Below the pieces are notes generated by a model, which ran no database searches, was not told the DNA's origin, and saw only the letters and a list, made by a program, of their open reading frames with translations. Made by a program: the position numbers and the translations under genes. From Candidatus Thermochlorobacteriaceae bacterium (GTDB lineage: Bacteria; Bacteroidota; Chlorobiia; Chlorobiales; Thermochlorobacteraceae), in the NCBI GenBank assembly GCA_029263855.1, contig JAJUFC010000007.1, positions 1 through 64,000 on the forward strand: DNA of 64,000 nt, given 5' to 3'. This document shows positions 26,055 to 34,702 of the stretch, piece by piece. Position 1 is the stretch's first letter. The number at the start of each line of letters is the position of its first letter.

Positions 26055-27344
26055 TCATTTCGTCGCGCCTTTGAGCGCGAAAATGGGATTCAGTTTTGAC
26101 ATTCGCCAAGCGGGATAAACGCCCGACAGGACACCAAAGACAATCATCAATAAAAATCCGTAAATGAATACGCGCCAATTGAGCGAGAAATTTGAATACG
26201 CCCAAAGCCCGCTTTCGTTGAGATACTTCAAAACGATGACCGATAAAAGCAATCCGATGATTCCGCCAATGAACGTCAAGACCAAATTTTCAACCAAGAA
26301 TTGCGCGATAAGCGTTTGCCCGGACGCGCCGAAAGATTTTCGCACGCCGATTTCAGAAGCCCGTTCCATCATTCGACTCACATTTAAGTTGACCAAATTG
26401 ATGGTCGGCAAAAACATAAAGAACAGCGCGCAAAAGAGAATCATTGAAAACAATTTCGGCGACTGGTCTTGACTGTAATGATTTTCCCAATCAAAGAAAA
26501 ACTGATTTGCGGCGAGGCTGAAATAGTTGTGCGCCATCGTTTCCATTTTGTTGAAGGATTTCGGGTCGGGAAACTCCACTTCTGAAACGGCTTGCTTAAC
26601 AGCGTCTCGAATCACTTCAAAATCTTCTTTGCTTCGCGCGAGCACAATGCACTCATACTCGCCCATCAAATCGGAGTTATTGACAATCGTTGTTTTTCGA
26701 ACTTTTTGCTTATCCGTGCTGATTGGCGTCCATACATCGGCAAACGCCACTCTTCGGGTTTCTGGCACGTTCTTCACCACGCCGACGATGCGATAATTTT
26801 GTCCGTCAAAAGTGATTTGTTTTCCAAGTGCGGGTTCGCCTTTGAAAAACTTGTTGCGCATCGCCTCGTTGATGACGGCGACGAAATTTCTATCCAAATC
26901 GTCCTTCGTCGTAAAAGGCGCGCCTTCCACAAATTCCATATCAACGATATTCCAATATGCGCCTTCGGTTCGCCGCAGCTGAAACTCGATTTTTTCGCCG
27001 CTAAGAAATGTTGCCACCTGACTTGTGTTTGAGAAAATCGCAAATTCTTCTACGGCTCCGTTTGTTCGCTTTACAATTCGGCGCACATATTTATCCATCG
27101 TGTAAAATCCGCCCGAACTGTTCCAGTTTGAATTTCCATCGGGGCTTCGCATTCGCCAACGCGGCATCCACAAGGCGCGGTCGAATTTGCTTTCAGGCTT
27201 TTGAGGGGTAAAACTGTTGTCGAGAAACGCGGTCGCCACAACCAAAATCATCAGCGTAAAACTGATTCCGAATAGGCTGATGAACGTAAAAAACTTCCGA
27301 CGCATCAAGACTTTGTAAGCGATTAACAGATAATTTTTCAACAT
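26055..27344 (-). CDS. ABC transporter permease (MacB/FtsX type), first copy
   Basis: 429 residues with the same plan as the downstream permease: N-terminal helix (FFTFISLFGISFTLMILVV), a periplasmic MacB core domain (about 60-270; AVINEAMRNKFFKGEPALGK), and three C-terminal helices with the conserved loop MERASEIGVRKSFGAS. Two non-identical permeases plus one ATPase imply a heterodimeric MacB-like exporter. It starts 30 bases after the ATPase gene. Substrate is unknown; antimicrobial peptide or lipoprotein handling is plausible for this family. Confidence 0.9.
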   Translation of the reverse strand: MLKNYLLIAYKVLMRRKFFTFISLFGISFTLMILVVATAFLDNSFTPQKPESKFDRALWMPRWRMRSPDGNSNWNSSGGFYTMDKYVRRIVKRTNGAVEEFAIFSNTSQVATFLSGEKIEFQLRRTEGAYWNIVDMEFVEGAPFTTKDDLDRNFVAVINEAMRNKFFKGEPALGKQITFDGQNYRIVGVVKNVPETRRVAFADVWTPISTDKQKVRKTTIVNNSDLMGEYECIVLARSKEDFEVIRDAVKQAVSEVEFPDPKSFNKMETMAHNYFSLAANQFFFDWENHYSQDQSPKLFSMILFCALFFMFLPTINLVNLNVSRMMERASEIGVRKSFGASGQTLIAQFLVENLVLTFIGGIIGLLLSVIVLKYLNESGLWAYSNFSLNWRVFIYGFLLMIVFGVLSGVYPAWRMSKLNPIFALKGATK

Positions 27345-27374
27345 TTGCTTGACTATTTCGATTTTTCAAATCAA

Positions 27375-28064
27375 TTAAGCGACTGCGCCGCTGTGCTGCG
27401 TTTCGGTTACCACTCGTCCGTCAAAAATTCTGATGGTGCGTTGCGTTTGTTGCGCCATTCTTGGGTCGTGCGTAACCATTACAATCGTCGTTCCTTCTTG
27501 GTTGAGTTCTTTGAGAATGGCGAGAATTTCTTGGCTCATTTGAGAGTCCAAGTTTCCCGTTGGCTCGTCGGCAAGGAGCAAGGCGGGTTTTCCGACAATC
27601 GCTCTGGCAATGGCGACGCGCTGTTGTTGCCCGCCCGACATTTGCGACGGAAAGTGCTTCATTCTCGAAGCCAATCCAACGCGCTCTAACGCGGCTTGAC
27701 AGTGCTTCTTGCGCTCGGCGGCGTTCATTTTGCGATAGAGGAGCGGAATCTCGACATTGTCTATCGCATTCAAATCGGAAATGAGATGAAAGGTTTGAAA
27801 AATGAATCCGATTTCTTCGTTGCGCAGTCGGGCAAGGTCGCCGTCTTTGAACGACAGAATCGCTTTTCCGTTCAGCACGATTGCACCGCTCGTCGGCTCG
27901 TCCAGCAATCCCATCAAGTTGAGAAGCGTTGATTTTCCGCTGCCGCTCGGACCCATAATCGAGACAAACTCGCCCTCCTTTACATTAAGATTGATGCGCG
28001 AGAGCGCGACGGTCTCAATCGTGTCGGTGCGATATACCTTTTGAACATTTTCTAATCGTAGCAT
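27375..28064 (-). CDS. ABC transporter ATP-binding protein (LolD/MacB type)
   Basis: 229 residues. Walker [10 protein letters not shown]-loop (FIFQTFHLI), signature [14 protein letters not shown], Walker [11 protein letters not shown] and switch His (VMVTHD) are all intact. The signature and the size are those of the LolD/MacB/FtsE group that energises FtsX-like permeases. It is followed by the two permease genes and preceded by a TonB-like gene and a HlyD-type adaptor, so the four envelope components form one tripartite exporter. Confidence 0.95.
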   Translation of the reverse strand: MLRLENVQKVYRTDTIETVALSRINLNVKEGEFVSIMGPSGSGKSTLLNLMGLLDEPTSGAIVLNGKAILSFKDGDLARLRNEEIGFIFQTFHLISDLNAIDNVEIPLLYRKMNAAERKKHCQAALERVGLASRMKHFPSQMSGGQQQRVAIARAIVGKPALLLADEPTGNLDSQMSQEILAILKELNQEGTTIVMVTHDPRMAQQTQRTIRIFDGRVVTETQHSGAVA

Positions 28065-28100
28065 TGGATTGTAGGCTAATGGTTAAATGCCAAGTTCAGT

Positions 28101-28439
28101 TTAATGGCTGAGTTTGAACGATACAGAAACGATGACTTCGGGCGATTTGCTTCTCGAGCGAATGGGCATTTTGTTTGTGCTCACAATTTCCAATGCTTTT
28201 TCATCAAGAATCGGGTTGTAGGGTTTGACGACTTCGGCATATTGAACTTGCCCTTTTTCGTCAATTATCGCTCTGCAAACGACTTTGCCTTCAAGCCGTT
28301 GCGCTTTTGCCAGCGCGGGATAGTCATCTTCGCAAACTGCGCAAACCGCGCCTCGCTCTGCTTTACAAGGCTTCTTTTCTTGCGCCGTTGCGCAAATGGC
28401 GACGAGCGTCGCAACACAAATTGAGATGATGCTTTTCAT
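28101..28439 (-). CDS. TonB C-terminal-domain protein
   Basis: 112 residues. A Sec signal peptide (MKSIISICVATLVAICATAQ) is followed by a short Cys-rich stretch (CKAERGAVCAVCEDD) and a TonB_C-like domain (YPALAKAQRLEGKVVCRAIID, then GQVQYAEVVK and LDEKALEIV). There is no N-terminal transmembrane anchor as in true TonB, so it is a free periplasmic version. It is common for such proteins in Bacteroidota/Chlorobiota to accompany envelope complexes. It sits inside the efflux operon, 36 bases before the ATPase gene. Three Cys in the linker could form a disulfide. Exact partner unknown. Confidence 0.85.
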   Translation of the reverse strand: MKSIISICVATLVAICATAQEKKPCKAERGAVCAVCEDDYPALAKAQRLEGKVVCRAIIDEKGQVQYAEVVKPYNPILDEKALEIVSTNKMPIRSRSKSPEVIVSVSFKLSH

Positions 28440-28521
28440 AGTCTCTTCAAGTTTAAGGTTGTAAAAAGGAACTGCTTGGGAACCGCTTGGGCGAGCCTCG
28501 CCACTCTCGTCACCTTTGGAT

Positions 28522-29817
28522 TCAATTTTTGAGTCGAACTTCTTTCAAGTGCTTATACTCGCTCATATCCGATAAAATCACCTCGTCGCCTTCTTTCAAT
28601 CCGCTTTTAATTTCCACAAAGTCAAATCCGATTAAGCCGACGCTTACGGGCGCTCTGATTGCCACGTCGCCGCGAATGACGAAGAGATGCGGCTTGCCTT
28701 CAACATCAACCATCTGCGGCTTTTTGATTCGGAGCGTATTTGATTCCCGACCCGTAACGATGAACGCATCAACGCGCAAGTTTGAACGCAAGGCTTTATT
28801 GGTTTTATCTGAAAGTTGGACTACGAGTTTGACAACGCCGTTTTCAATCGTTGGCAAAATGTTTGAAAGCGCGCCGTCTAAAATGCTCTCGCCGATTTTG
28901 ATTTGAACCGTTTGACCAATCGCCAAGCGACCCGCATGCACATCGGAAATGGTCGCATCGACGCGGTAAGTGGAAAGGTCGGCGACTTTGGCGACCATAT
29001 CGCCCTTATGAACCGTTGCCCCTTCGGTGGCGAGCGTCCAAGTCAAGACGCCGTTTCTATCGGGCTTTGGGGTTGCGCGTTCGAGTTCCTTTTGCGCCTC
29101 TAACTTGTCTTTCAGAAGCATTCGCAATTCCAAGTTCAATCCGTCTATTTTCAAGCGCGTAGAAAGTTCGGCGTTTTGTTTGTCGACAACGAGGGCTTCA
29201 AGTTCGGCTTTGCTTTGCTCGTAGGCGAGTTCGGCTTGGGCGAGGTCGTTTTTGGAAACGATGTCTTTGGCGAAAAGTTGCTTGGCTTGCTCAAATTTTA
29301 CGCGATTGGCTTCGACTTCCAATTCTTTGACTTTCACTTGCGCTTTGAGTTTGGTTACGCTTCCCGAAAGCTCGGCTTTGGACTGCTCGATGGCGTTGAC
29401 TTTCAACGACACTTGGTCTTGATGCTTTTCAAAGGTCGCGAGCGCCGCGCCGTTGTCTAAAATCAAAATTGGCTCTTGCGCGAGAATCGTATCGCCTGCG
29501 CGTTTGAGCAGTTTGAGCACGCGGGTTTCAATCGGCGACGTAATGACCTGCTCAAATTCAGGCACGACCGTCCCCGACGCCGTCAATGTCGCTTCTACTT
29601 CCCCGACTTCAACGAGAGCCGTTCTCACTTTCACTCGCTCCATCGATGGCGAAAGGCTTCTCGTTATGAACGCAACGACGGCGACAAGCCCAACGCCCGC
29701 AAGAAATAATCGAATCCATCTTTTGCGTGCTCGTTCAAGAAGGACTGTTTTTGAAAGCGGTCTATCCATTGAGGGTGCGCTTTTGTCTGACGGCTCTATC
29801 ACGATATTTTTTTGCAT
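28522..29817 (-). CDS. HlyD-family periplasmic adaptor of the MacAB-like efflux system
   Basis: 431 residues from the ATG at 29817; a TTG at 29853 lies too close to the sigma-54 promoter to be credible. One N-terminal anchor (about 32-52) is followed by a biotinyl-lipoyl-like half (TLTASGTVVPEFEQVITSPI), a long coiled coil (about 110-245), the second lipoyl half (GVLTWTLATEGATVHKGD), a beta-barrel domain (DATISDVHAGRLAIGQTVQI) and a membrane-proximal end. The layout is that of MacA. It is the first gene of the operon and likely bridges the MacB-like permeases to an outer-membrane channel not encoded here. Confidence 0.9.
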   Translation of the reverse strand: MQKNIVIEPSDKSAPSMDRPLSKTVLLERARKRWIRLFLAGVGLVAVVAFITRSLSPSMERVKVRTALVEVGEVEATLTASGTVVPEFEQVITSPIETRVLKLLKRAGDTILAQEPILILDNGAALATFEKHQDQVSLKVNAIEQSKAELSGSVTKLKAQVKVKELEVEANRVKFEQAKQLFAKDIVSKNDLAQAELAYEQSKAELEALVVDKQNAELSTRLKIDGLNLELRMLLKDKLEAQKELERATPKPDRNGVLTWTLATEGATVHKGDMVAKVADLSTYRVDATISDVHAGRLAIGQTVQIKIGESILDGALSNILPTIENGVVKLVVQLSDKTNKALRSNLRVDAFIVTGRESNTLRIKKPQMVDVEGKPHLFVIRGDVAIRAPVSVGLIGFDFVEIKSGLKEGDEVILSDMSEYKHLKEVRLKN

Positions 29818-29849
29818 CGGTTGTTTGAATGCTTTCAGATAGAACTTTC

Positions 29850-29865
29850 GCAAAAGGCGTGCCGA
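29850..29865 (-). promoter_or_regulatory. Sigma-54 (-24/-12) promoter of the efflux operon
   Basis: Minus strand reads TCGGCACGCCTTTTGC. The consensus is TTGGCACG-N4-TTGC, so there is one mismatch; the essential GG and GC dinucleotides are spaced correctly (-24 GG at 29863-29862, -12 GC at 29851-29850). The predicted start near 29838 leaves about 20 bases before the adaptor ATG. The NtrC-type activator is encoded in the same operon. Confidence 0.75.
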
Positions 29866-29891
29866 GATAAAAGCGTGGAGATTTCAAGAAA

Positions 29892-29917
29892 AACGGCAAG
29901 CGTTCTTGCTTGCCGTT
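29892..29917 (-). terminator. Hairpin: terminator of the ABM gene or activator site for the sigma-54 promoter
   Basis: A perfect 10-bp dyad AACGGCAAGC / GCTTGCCGTT with a 6-base loop, followed by TTTTTC on the minus strand, which fits a terminator for the gene at 29985. It also lies about 66 bases upstream of the predicted sigma-54 start, so it could serve as an enhancer for the regulator. Confidence 0.65.
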
Positions 29918-29984
29918 GTTGGCGAACGTCCGATTCCGAACAGCGACGTCCTAAAACGAACTCTCAAAAAAAATCAAGCATCGA

Positions 29985-30311
29985 TTATGCTGACGATTTC
30001 GGGTGGGCATATTCTCGCTCCACTTTGGCGATTCTCACGCGATAGTCTTGATACCAAGTCGTTTTTCCTTTTTCTTGGGCGGCTAAGTGTTCTTGGTCTT
30101 GCTTCCATTTTTTGAAATCTTCTTCGCTTCGCCAATAGGAGACGGTAATGCCGAAACCGCTCTCGTCCCGCACGGATTCAATGCCGAGATAACCTTCGTA
30201 TTGACGGGCTTTCTCGTCCATTTGTTCTGCAACTTCGGCATAGCCGTCGTCTCCTTCGGTTCGGCGAGAGGAAAAAATAACGGCGTAATATGGCGGAGCA
30301 AGGTCAAGCAT
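29985..30311 (-). CDS. Antibiotic-biosynthesis-monooxygenase (ABM) domain protein
   Basis: 108 residues, cytoplasmic. The dimeric alpha/beta ABM fold is indicated by YYAVIFSSRRT, an acidic helix (YAEVAEQMDEKARQYEGYLG), FGITVSYWRSEEDFKKWK and YQDYRVRIAKVE. YWRSEED.K.W is the conserved strand-helix of this family. Many such proteins are quinol or haem monooxygenases of unknown substrate, and catalysis cannot be assumed. It is transcribed with the 30324-30554 gene (12 bases between them). Confidence 0.88.
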   Translation of the reverse strand: MLDLAPPYYAVIFSSRRTEGDDGYAEVAEQMDEKARQYEGYLGIESVRDESGFGITVSYWRSEEDFKKWKQDQEHLAAQEKGKTTWYQDYRVRIAKVEREYAHPKSSA

Positions 30312-30323
30312 TGATTTTTTTGA

Positions 30324-30554
30324 TTAAAGTTGCGCGACGTTTTCGCAGAGTTCAAGAAACAGTTGTTCCTCTGTTTTTTCTTGCATCTCTCGTTCAAGAG
30401 CGTCGGCGATGCGAGCCATTTCTTCCGCAATCAATTCGATTTCTTCGGGAAGCATCGCATTCGCGGGATTGTCAAACGCCATTCGCCTAATTACGAAGGC
30501 TGAAATCTCAATGGCTTCTTTTCTTGCTTGTAATCGCGTCATAATTGTGTTCAT
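30324..30554 (-). CDS. Small hypothetical helical protein
   Basis: 76 residues, two possible starts (30554 or 30542). The sequence is acidic and helical (IELIAEEMARIADALEREMQEKTEEQ) with no membrane segment or recognised domain. It lies 12 bases upstream of the ABM gene and probably shares its transcript. Its amphipathic, Glu-rich character is common among small adaptor or antitoxin-like proteins, but no partner toxin is seen, so no function is claimed. Confidence 0.6.
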   Translation of the reverse strand: MNTIMTRLQARKEAIEISAFVIRRMAFDNPANAMLPEEIELIAEEMARIADALEREMQEKTEEQLFLELCENVAQL

Positions 30555-30587
30555 TTATGGGTTAAAAATCGCGTTGCGCCTTTTCGC

Positions 30588-30627
30588 TTCACGGGATTGT
30601 CAAGCGTCGCCGACACAACCCCGTGAA
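30588..30627 (-). terminator. Probable terminator of the delta-60-repeat gene
   Basis: Arms TTCACGGG and CCCGTGAA enclose an inner partial stem (TTGTC / GACACAA). It is 20 bases past the stop of the 30647-32194 gene. There is no obvious U-run, so an mRNA-stabilising hairpin is the alternative. Confidence 0.45.
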
Positions 30628-30646
30628 CTCAAATTTCAAGATTTTG

Positions 30647-32194
30647 TTACTTCACCAACATCATTTTTTTGGTTTCGCTCGCGCCGCCCGCTTGCAAGCG
30701 ATAAAAGTATGCCCCCGTCGTTAGTCCGTATTGCGCCGCGTTCAGATTGTAAGAATATGACCCCGCGCTTTGTCGCCCATTCGCCAATGTCGCTACCCGT
30801 CTTCCCAACGCATCAAAAATCTCCAACTTCACTTCGCTTGCGACGCTCAACTCATATCCAATCACCGTCGTCGGATTGAACGGGTTCGGATAGTTCTGCA
30901 ACAGCCTGAACCCCTTTGGCTTTTCAGGCATGCGCGGCGCGTCGAGGATTTCTGGATTGTAGCGAACCGTGATGACTCTCGCGCTGTTGTTCCCGACCTG
31001 CAGAATTTTTCCGTCAGGTTGACGCGCCAGCGCGTGTCCATATTCGCTTGCGCTGAAATCGGCGGTAATGATTCCGTTGTTTCCGAAAGCGTTATCTTTT
31101 TCGCCGTTTGCGTCAATGCGCATCACAAAGAAATCTAATCCGACGACCCCGTTGAAACTGCCGCCCAGCAAAATCTTTCCGTTAGGCTCTTGTAGCGCGC
31201 AATAGGCGTAGGCATCTTGCGTCGTCAAGAATCCGGAGAGGAATTTCTTTCCGTTATCTCCAAAAGTTGAATCCATCGTGCCATCGCCATTCAATCTAAT
31301 CGCCGACAATCCTGAACGAAACGCTCCGCCAACTTCAATGAAGCTGTATCCGATTTGTAGAATTTTGCCGTCGTCGAGTAGCGCGGCGGAAGTGGCATAG
31401 TCCATGCCCGGTCCGACCGCCGTTCTCATTCCGCCCGTTCCATTAAACGAGAGGTCGAGATTGCCGTTGGTATCCAAGCGAACCAATGCGAAGTCGGCAT
31501 TGGCTTGAATCGTGCTGTGTCCGCTCAAAATTATTTTGCCGTCGGGTTGAAGCAACAGCGCGTTGCAGATGTCTTGTCCTCCTCCGAATGAAATTGTGCG
31601 CCTCCCGTCCACGCCGAATGAATTGTCGAGCGTTCCATTTGGCAGAAACCGCGCTACTGCAAACGCCCCGCTGATGCTCGCTGGCGCAATGCCCGCCAAA
31701 ACAATTTTTCCGTCAGGTTGAATGGCAATCGCGTTGGCTTGATGTATCGTGCTTCCAAACGGAGCCGATGCGACGCCGCGAGTTCCGAATGTCGTGTCTA
31801 TGGAACCGTTTTGATTGTAGCGCACCATTCCGAAGAAATCGTCCACTTGTCCCGCAACCAAAATTTTTCCGTCGCTTTGCAACTTGATTGCCCGCGCAAC
31901 GCTCACATTGCCAAACTGCGAAACGACCTTCCCGCCATTTCCAAATGACTCGTCCAACGCGCCGTTGGCGTGATAGCGCGCTAAAATGATGTTGTTGCGA
32001 AACGACCCCAAAACGCTGGTTCCCGCAACGACGATTTTTCCGTCAGGTTGAACGGCAACGGCATAGCCTCTGTCGTTATCGCCGATTGCCGTAGCGACTT
32101 TGCCGCCATCACCAAAAGAATTATCCAAAAAGGATGGTTGCGCCGATAAGTTAAATGCCATTAACAGCGCGATTGTGATTAGAACTTGTCTCAT
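30647..32194 (-). CDS. T9SS-secreted delta-60-repeat beta-propeller protein
   Basis: 515 residues from the ATG at 32194, which opens a signal peptide (MRQVLITIALLMAFNLSAQ). Residues ~20-420 hold repeated delta-60 units: LDNSFGDGGKV, AVAVQPDGKIVVAG, RYHANGALDESFG and six or more variants of QPDGKI.L.G. A type A T9SS domain ends the protein (QNYPNPFNPTTVIGYE ... TKKMMLVK). Such repeats form a propeller with unknown ligand. It lies 80 bases downstream of a sister T9SS gene. The DNA of the two sorting domains is about 97 % identical. Confidence 0.93.
   Translation of the reverse strand: MRQVLITIALLMAFNLSAQPSFLDNSFGDGGKVATAIGDNDRGYAVAVQPDGKIVVAGTSVLGSFRNNIILARYHANGALDESFGNGGKVVSQFGNVSVARAIKLQSDGKILVAGQVDDFFGMVRYNQNGSIDTTFGTRGVASAPFGSTIHQANAIAIQPDGKIVLAGIAPASISGAFAVARFLPNGTLDNSFGVDGRRTISFGGGQDICNALLLQPDGKIILSGHSTIQANADFALVRLDTNGNLDLSFNGTGGMRTAVGPGMDYATSAALLDDGKILQIGYSFIEVGGAFRSGLSAIRLNGDGTMDSTFGDNGKKFLSGFLTTQDAYAYCALQEPNGKILLGGSFNGVVGLDFFVMRIDANGEKDNAFGNNGIITADFSASEYGHALARQPDGKILQVGNNSARVITVRYNPEILDAPRMPEKPKGFRLLQNYPNPFNPTTVIGYELSVASEVKLEIFDALGRRVATLANGRQSAGSYSYNLNAAQYGLTTGAYFYRLQAGGASETKKMMLVK
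30654..30946. repeat. Near-identical T9SS domain DNA repeat (copy A)
   Basis: 293 bases that align without gaps to 32282-32574, with about ten differences, most of them synonymous. The repeat encodes the sorting domain of the delta-60-repeat gene. Identity stops sharply at both ends, as in recent duplication or gene conversion. Confidence 0.9.
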
Positions 32195-32274
32195 TTTTTG
32201 AATTGATTTTTGAATTGATTTTGCGAGAAGAATCCGCAACATTGCTCTTGCAGATTCTTCTCTTTTGAATTGAA

Positions 32275-34569
32275 CTATTTTACCAACAACATTTTTTTGG
32301 TTTCGCTCGCGCCGCCCGCTTGCAAGCGATAAAAGTATGCCCCCGTCGTCAGTCCGTATTGCGCCGCGTTCAAATTGTAGGAATATGAACCCGCGCTTTG
32401 TCGTCCGTTCGCCAATGTCGCTACCCGTCTTCCCAACGCATCAAAAATCTCCAGCTTCACTTCGCTTGCGACGCTCAACTCATATCCAATCACCGTCGTT
32501 GGATTGAACGGGTTCGGATAGTTCTGCAACAGCCTGAACCCCTTTGGCTTTTCAGGCAAGCGCGGCGCGTCGAGAGCCGCGATTGGCGCGCGCCAAACGC
32601 TCTCGCCGTTCAAGCCTGCATAAAGTTGCGCGCCGTCAGTCGCAAGCGCGCGAATATGCGGCGGAAAGTAAGGGTGAACCGTCGGGAGCGTCGTTCCCGC
32701 TTGTTGCCACTGCGCTCCGAAGTTTGTCGTGAAATACGCGCCTGCTTCGGTAGCGGCGATGACCGTGTTGCCGCTGTTGGTGAATGCCGTAACGCGCAAT
32801 CGTTCTTGATTCAATCCGTTGATGGAGCGATTCCAACTTGCGCCGCCGTTTTGCGAAACGAATACGCCCGACGTTTGAATCATTTGTTCCGCGAATGAAC
32901 CCATACCCGCATAGAGCGCGCCGTTGAGCGCGAAGAGTTTGTTGACAAACGCAGGGACAGTTTCATCATACAGCCCTTGATTTGCCTCTTGCCACGACGC
33001 GCCGTTGTCTGCCGAACGATAAATCCCTACGCCCTCCGTGCCGACGAAGATTTCGCCATTAAGGCAGGCAATCGTGTTAAAAAAGACTTCGAGTTGCGCA
33101 AGATTGTTGGTTACGTCGCTCCACGTGTTTCCGCCGTCGGTTGAGCGATAAATCGCGGGGAACGAGAACAAATCGCCCGTCGCCACAAAGATGTCGCTTC
33201 CATTGACCGCAAAATCATTCACGCTGATAAACGCTTTGTCGGCAGGAAGCGAGACGCTCCAACTCTCGCCGTTGTTTGTCGAGACGTAAATTCCGTATCC
33301 CGATGTTCCCGCAAAGAGTTTTCCGCCGATAGACGCAAGCGATTTAACTCCCAAACTGACAAGCCCCGAATTGACTTGCGTCCAAGTTGCGCCGCCATTG
33401 GTCGTGCGATAAACGCCCGAGAGGTCTGTGCCCGCGAAGAGCGCGCCGTTGTGCCAAACGAGTGATGAAATCGGCAGAGCGGCGAGTCCGCGATTGGCGT
33501 TCTCCCATGTCGCGCTTTGGTCGGTTGAGCGCATCACGCCGCCCAGCGTGCCAAGCAAGAGCGCGTTGTCATTTGCTATGACGACCGTCGGCGGAGAGGC
33601 GACTTCGGTTTCCAGCGAGAGTTGCCACGACGCACCGTCGTCGTCGGTGTAGAATAGCCCGCCAGAAAAAATTCCCGTCTTGAGAAACGTGCCGAAAGTC
33701 GTGGCATAAAGCCTTGCGCCGACGCGCTCAATAGACGTGACGGTCAATAATTCCAGCAGCGGAAGCGTGTTGAGCGATTGCCACGTGTCGCCGTTGTTCG
33801 TCGAGCGAAACAATCCGTGAGCGTCTGTGCCGAGAAAGAGCGCGACGCCGTCTGAATACAGTGTTCGGACAAATGGATGCTCGAGCGTCGCGGTTAAATC
33901 TTCCCAAGTTGCGCCGTTGTTCGTCGAGCGGTAGAGCGTGTGAATTTCGCCGCTTGGGCGGTTGCGCTTCACGCTGATTGCGTTTCTGCTGACTTTATTT
34001 CCTCGATTTTCTCCGTCTGTGTCTGAACCGCCGAACAGGCTTCCGACATAAATCGCGTTGTTATGAACCGCCATCGTCTCAACCGAGAAATTGTCGGGAA
34101 GATTGCCGCTCACGTTTTCCCACTCGTTCGTCGCGCTGTTGTAACGATGCACGCCGCCAATCGATGTGATTCCGCCCTCATAAACGCCCGCGTAAAGCAT
34201 TCCATCTTTTACGACAAGCGCATTGACGTCCAAGCCCTGAAATCCGTTGTTGATTTCAACCCAATTCGCGCCGTTATCGACGGAGCGATAAACGCCCGAC
34301 CCATATGTGCCTACATAAAGCGTATCGTTTGAGACGGCGAGCGCAAGCACGCGTTTGTTGGTCATGCATGGATTGGTTTCTTCCCAAGTCGTACCGTTGT
34401 TCGTCGTGCGATACACGCCGCCGCCGTTTGTCGCGACGAAGAGGTATGCGCTATTTCTTGCGAAGGCTTTGACTTCCGCGCCTTCTGGTCCTGTGGTCTT
34501 TCTCCACTGCGCATTTAAGTTAAACTGCGCCCATGCCGCGATGATGATGGTTAATAATGCTGTTTTCAT
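32275..34569 (-). CDS. T9SS-secreted BNR/sortilin-like beta-propeller protein
   Basis: 764 residues. Signal peptide (MKTALLTIIIAAWAQFNLNAQ) followed by about a dozen BNR/Asp-box-type repeats (GVYRTTNNGTTWEE, GVYRSVDNGANWVE, GLFRSTNNGDTWQS, GVYRTTNGGATWTQ), the pattern of sortilin/YCF48-like propellers, and a type A T9SS domain (QNYPNPFNPTTVIGYE ... TKKMLLVK). Its sorting domain differs from its neighbour's by only two residues or so. The propeller probably binds a surface ligand; sialidase activity is not implied because no catalytic residues were identified. Confidence 0.93.
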   Translation of the reverse strand: MKTALLTIIIAAWAQFNLNAQWRKTTGPEGAEVKAFARNSAYLFVATNGGGVYRTTNNGTTWEETNPCMTNKRVLALAVSNDTLYVGTYGSGVYRSVDNGANWVEINNGFQGLDVNALVVKDGMLYAGVYEGGITSIGGVHRYNSATNEWENVSGNLPDNFSVETMAVHNNAIYVGSLFGGSDTDGENRGNKVSRNAISVKRNRPSGEIHTLYRSTNNGATWEDLTATLEHPFVRTLYSDGVALFLGTDAHGLFRSTNNGDTWQSLNTLPLLELLTVTSIERVGARLYATTFGTFLKTGIFSGGLFYTDDDGASWQLSLETEVASPPTVVIANDNALLLGTLGGVMRSTDQSATWENANRGLAALPISSLVWHNGALFAGTDLSGVYRTTNGGATWTQVNSGLVSLGVKSLASIGGKLFAGTSGYGIYVSTNNGESWSVSLPADKAFISVNDFAVNGSDIFVATGDLFSFPAIYRSTDGGNTWSDVTNNLAQLEVFFNTIACLNGEIFVGTEGVGIYRSADNGASWQEANQGLYDETVPAFVNKLFALNGALYAGMGSFAEQMIQTSGVFVSQNGGASWNRSINGLNQERLRVTAFTNSGNTVIAATEAGAYFTTNFGAQWQQAGTTLPTVHPYFPPHIRALATDGAQLYAGLNGESVWRAPIAALDAPRLPEKPKGFRLLQNYPNPFNPTTVIGYELSVASEVKLEIFDALGRRVATLANGRQSAGSYSYNLNAAQYGLTTGAYFYRLQAGGASETKKMLLVK
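32282..32574. repeat. Near-identical T9SS domain DNA repeat (copy B)
   Basis: Partner of 30654-30946, same orientation, 1.6 kb apart. Recombination between the copies would delete most of the delta-60 gene and fuse its tail to the BNR gene. Confidence 0.9.
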
Positions 34570-34702
34570 TTGATTCTTCGTTTGTTAAAAAATTTGTTTG
34601 AAACGCTAACCCTTTACGCAAAGGTCGCGCTGGGGCTACGCACTGGGGCTACTACAAAACTTCTACAATCGTTGAGAGCGGGAATCTCTTTGAAAGGCGG
34701 GC

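Noticed and set aside
29892-29917. CRISPR-like or tandem-repeat array near 29.9 kb
   Set aside because: It is a single inverted repeat. No regularly spaced direct repeats with unique spacers, and no cas genes, were found anywhere in the window.
32275-34569. Sialidase activity for the BNR-repeat protein
   Set aside because: Asp-box repeats alone do not make a sialidase. The arginine triad and Tyr/Glu nucleophile region of sialidases were not found.
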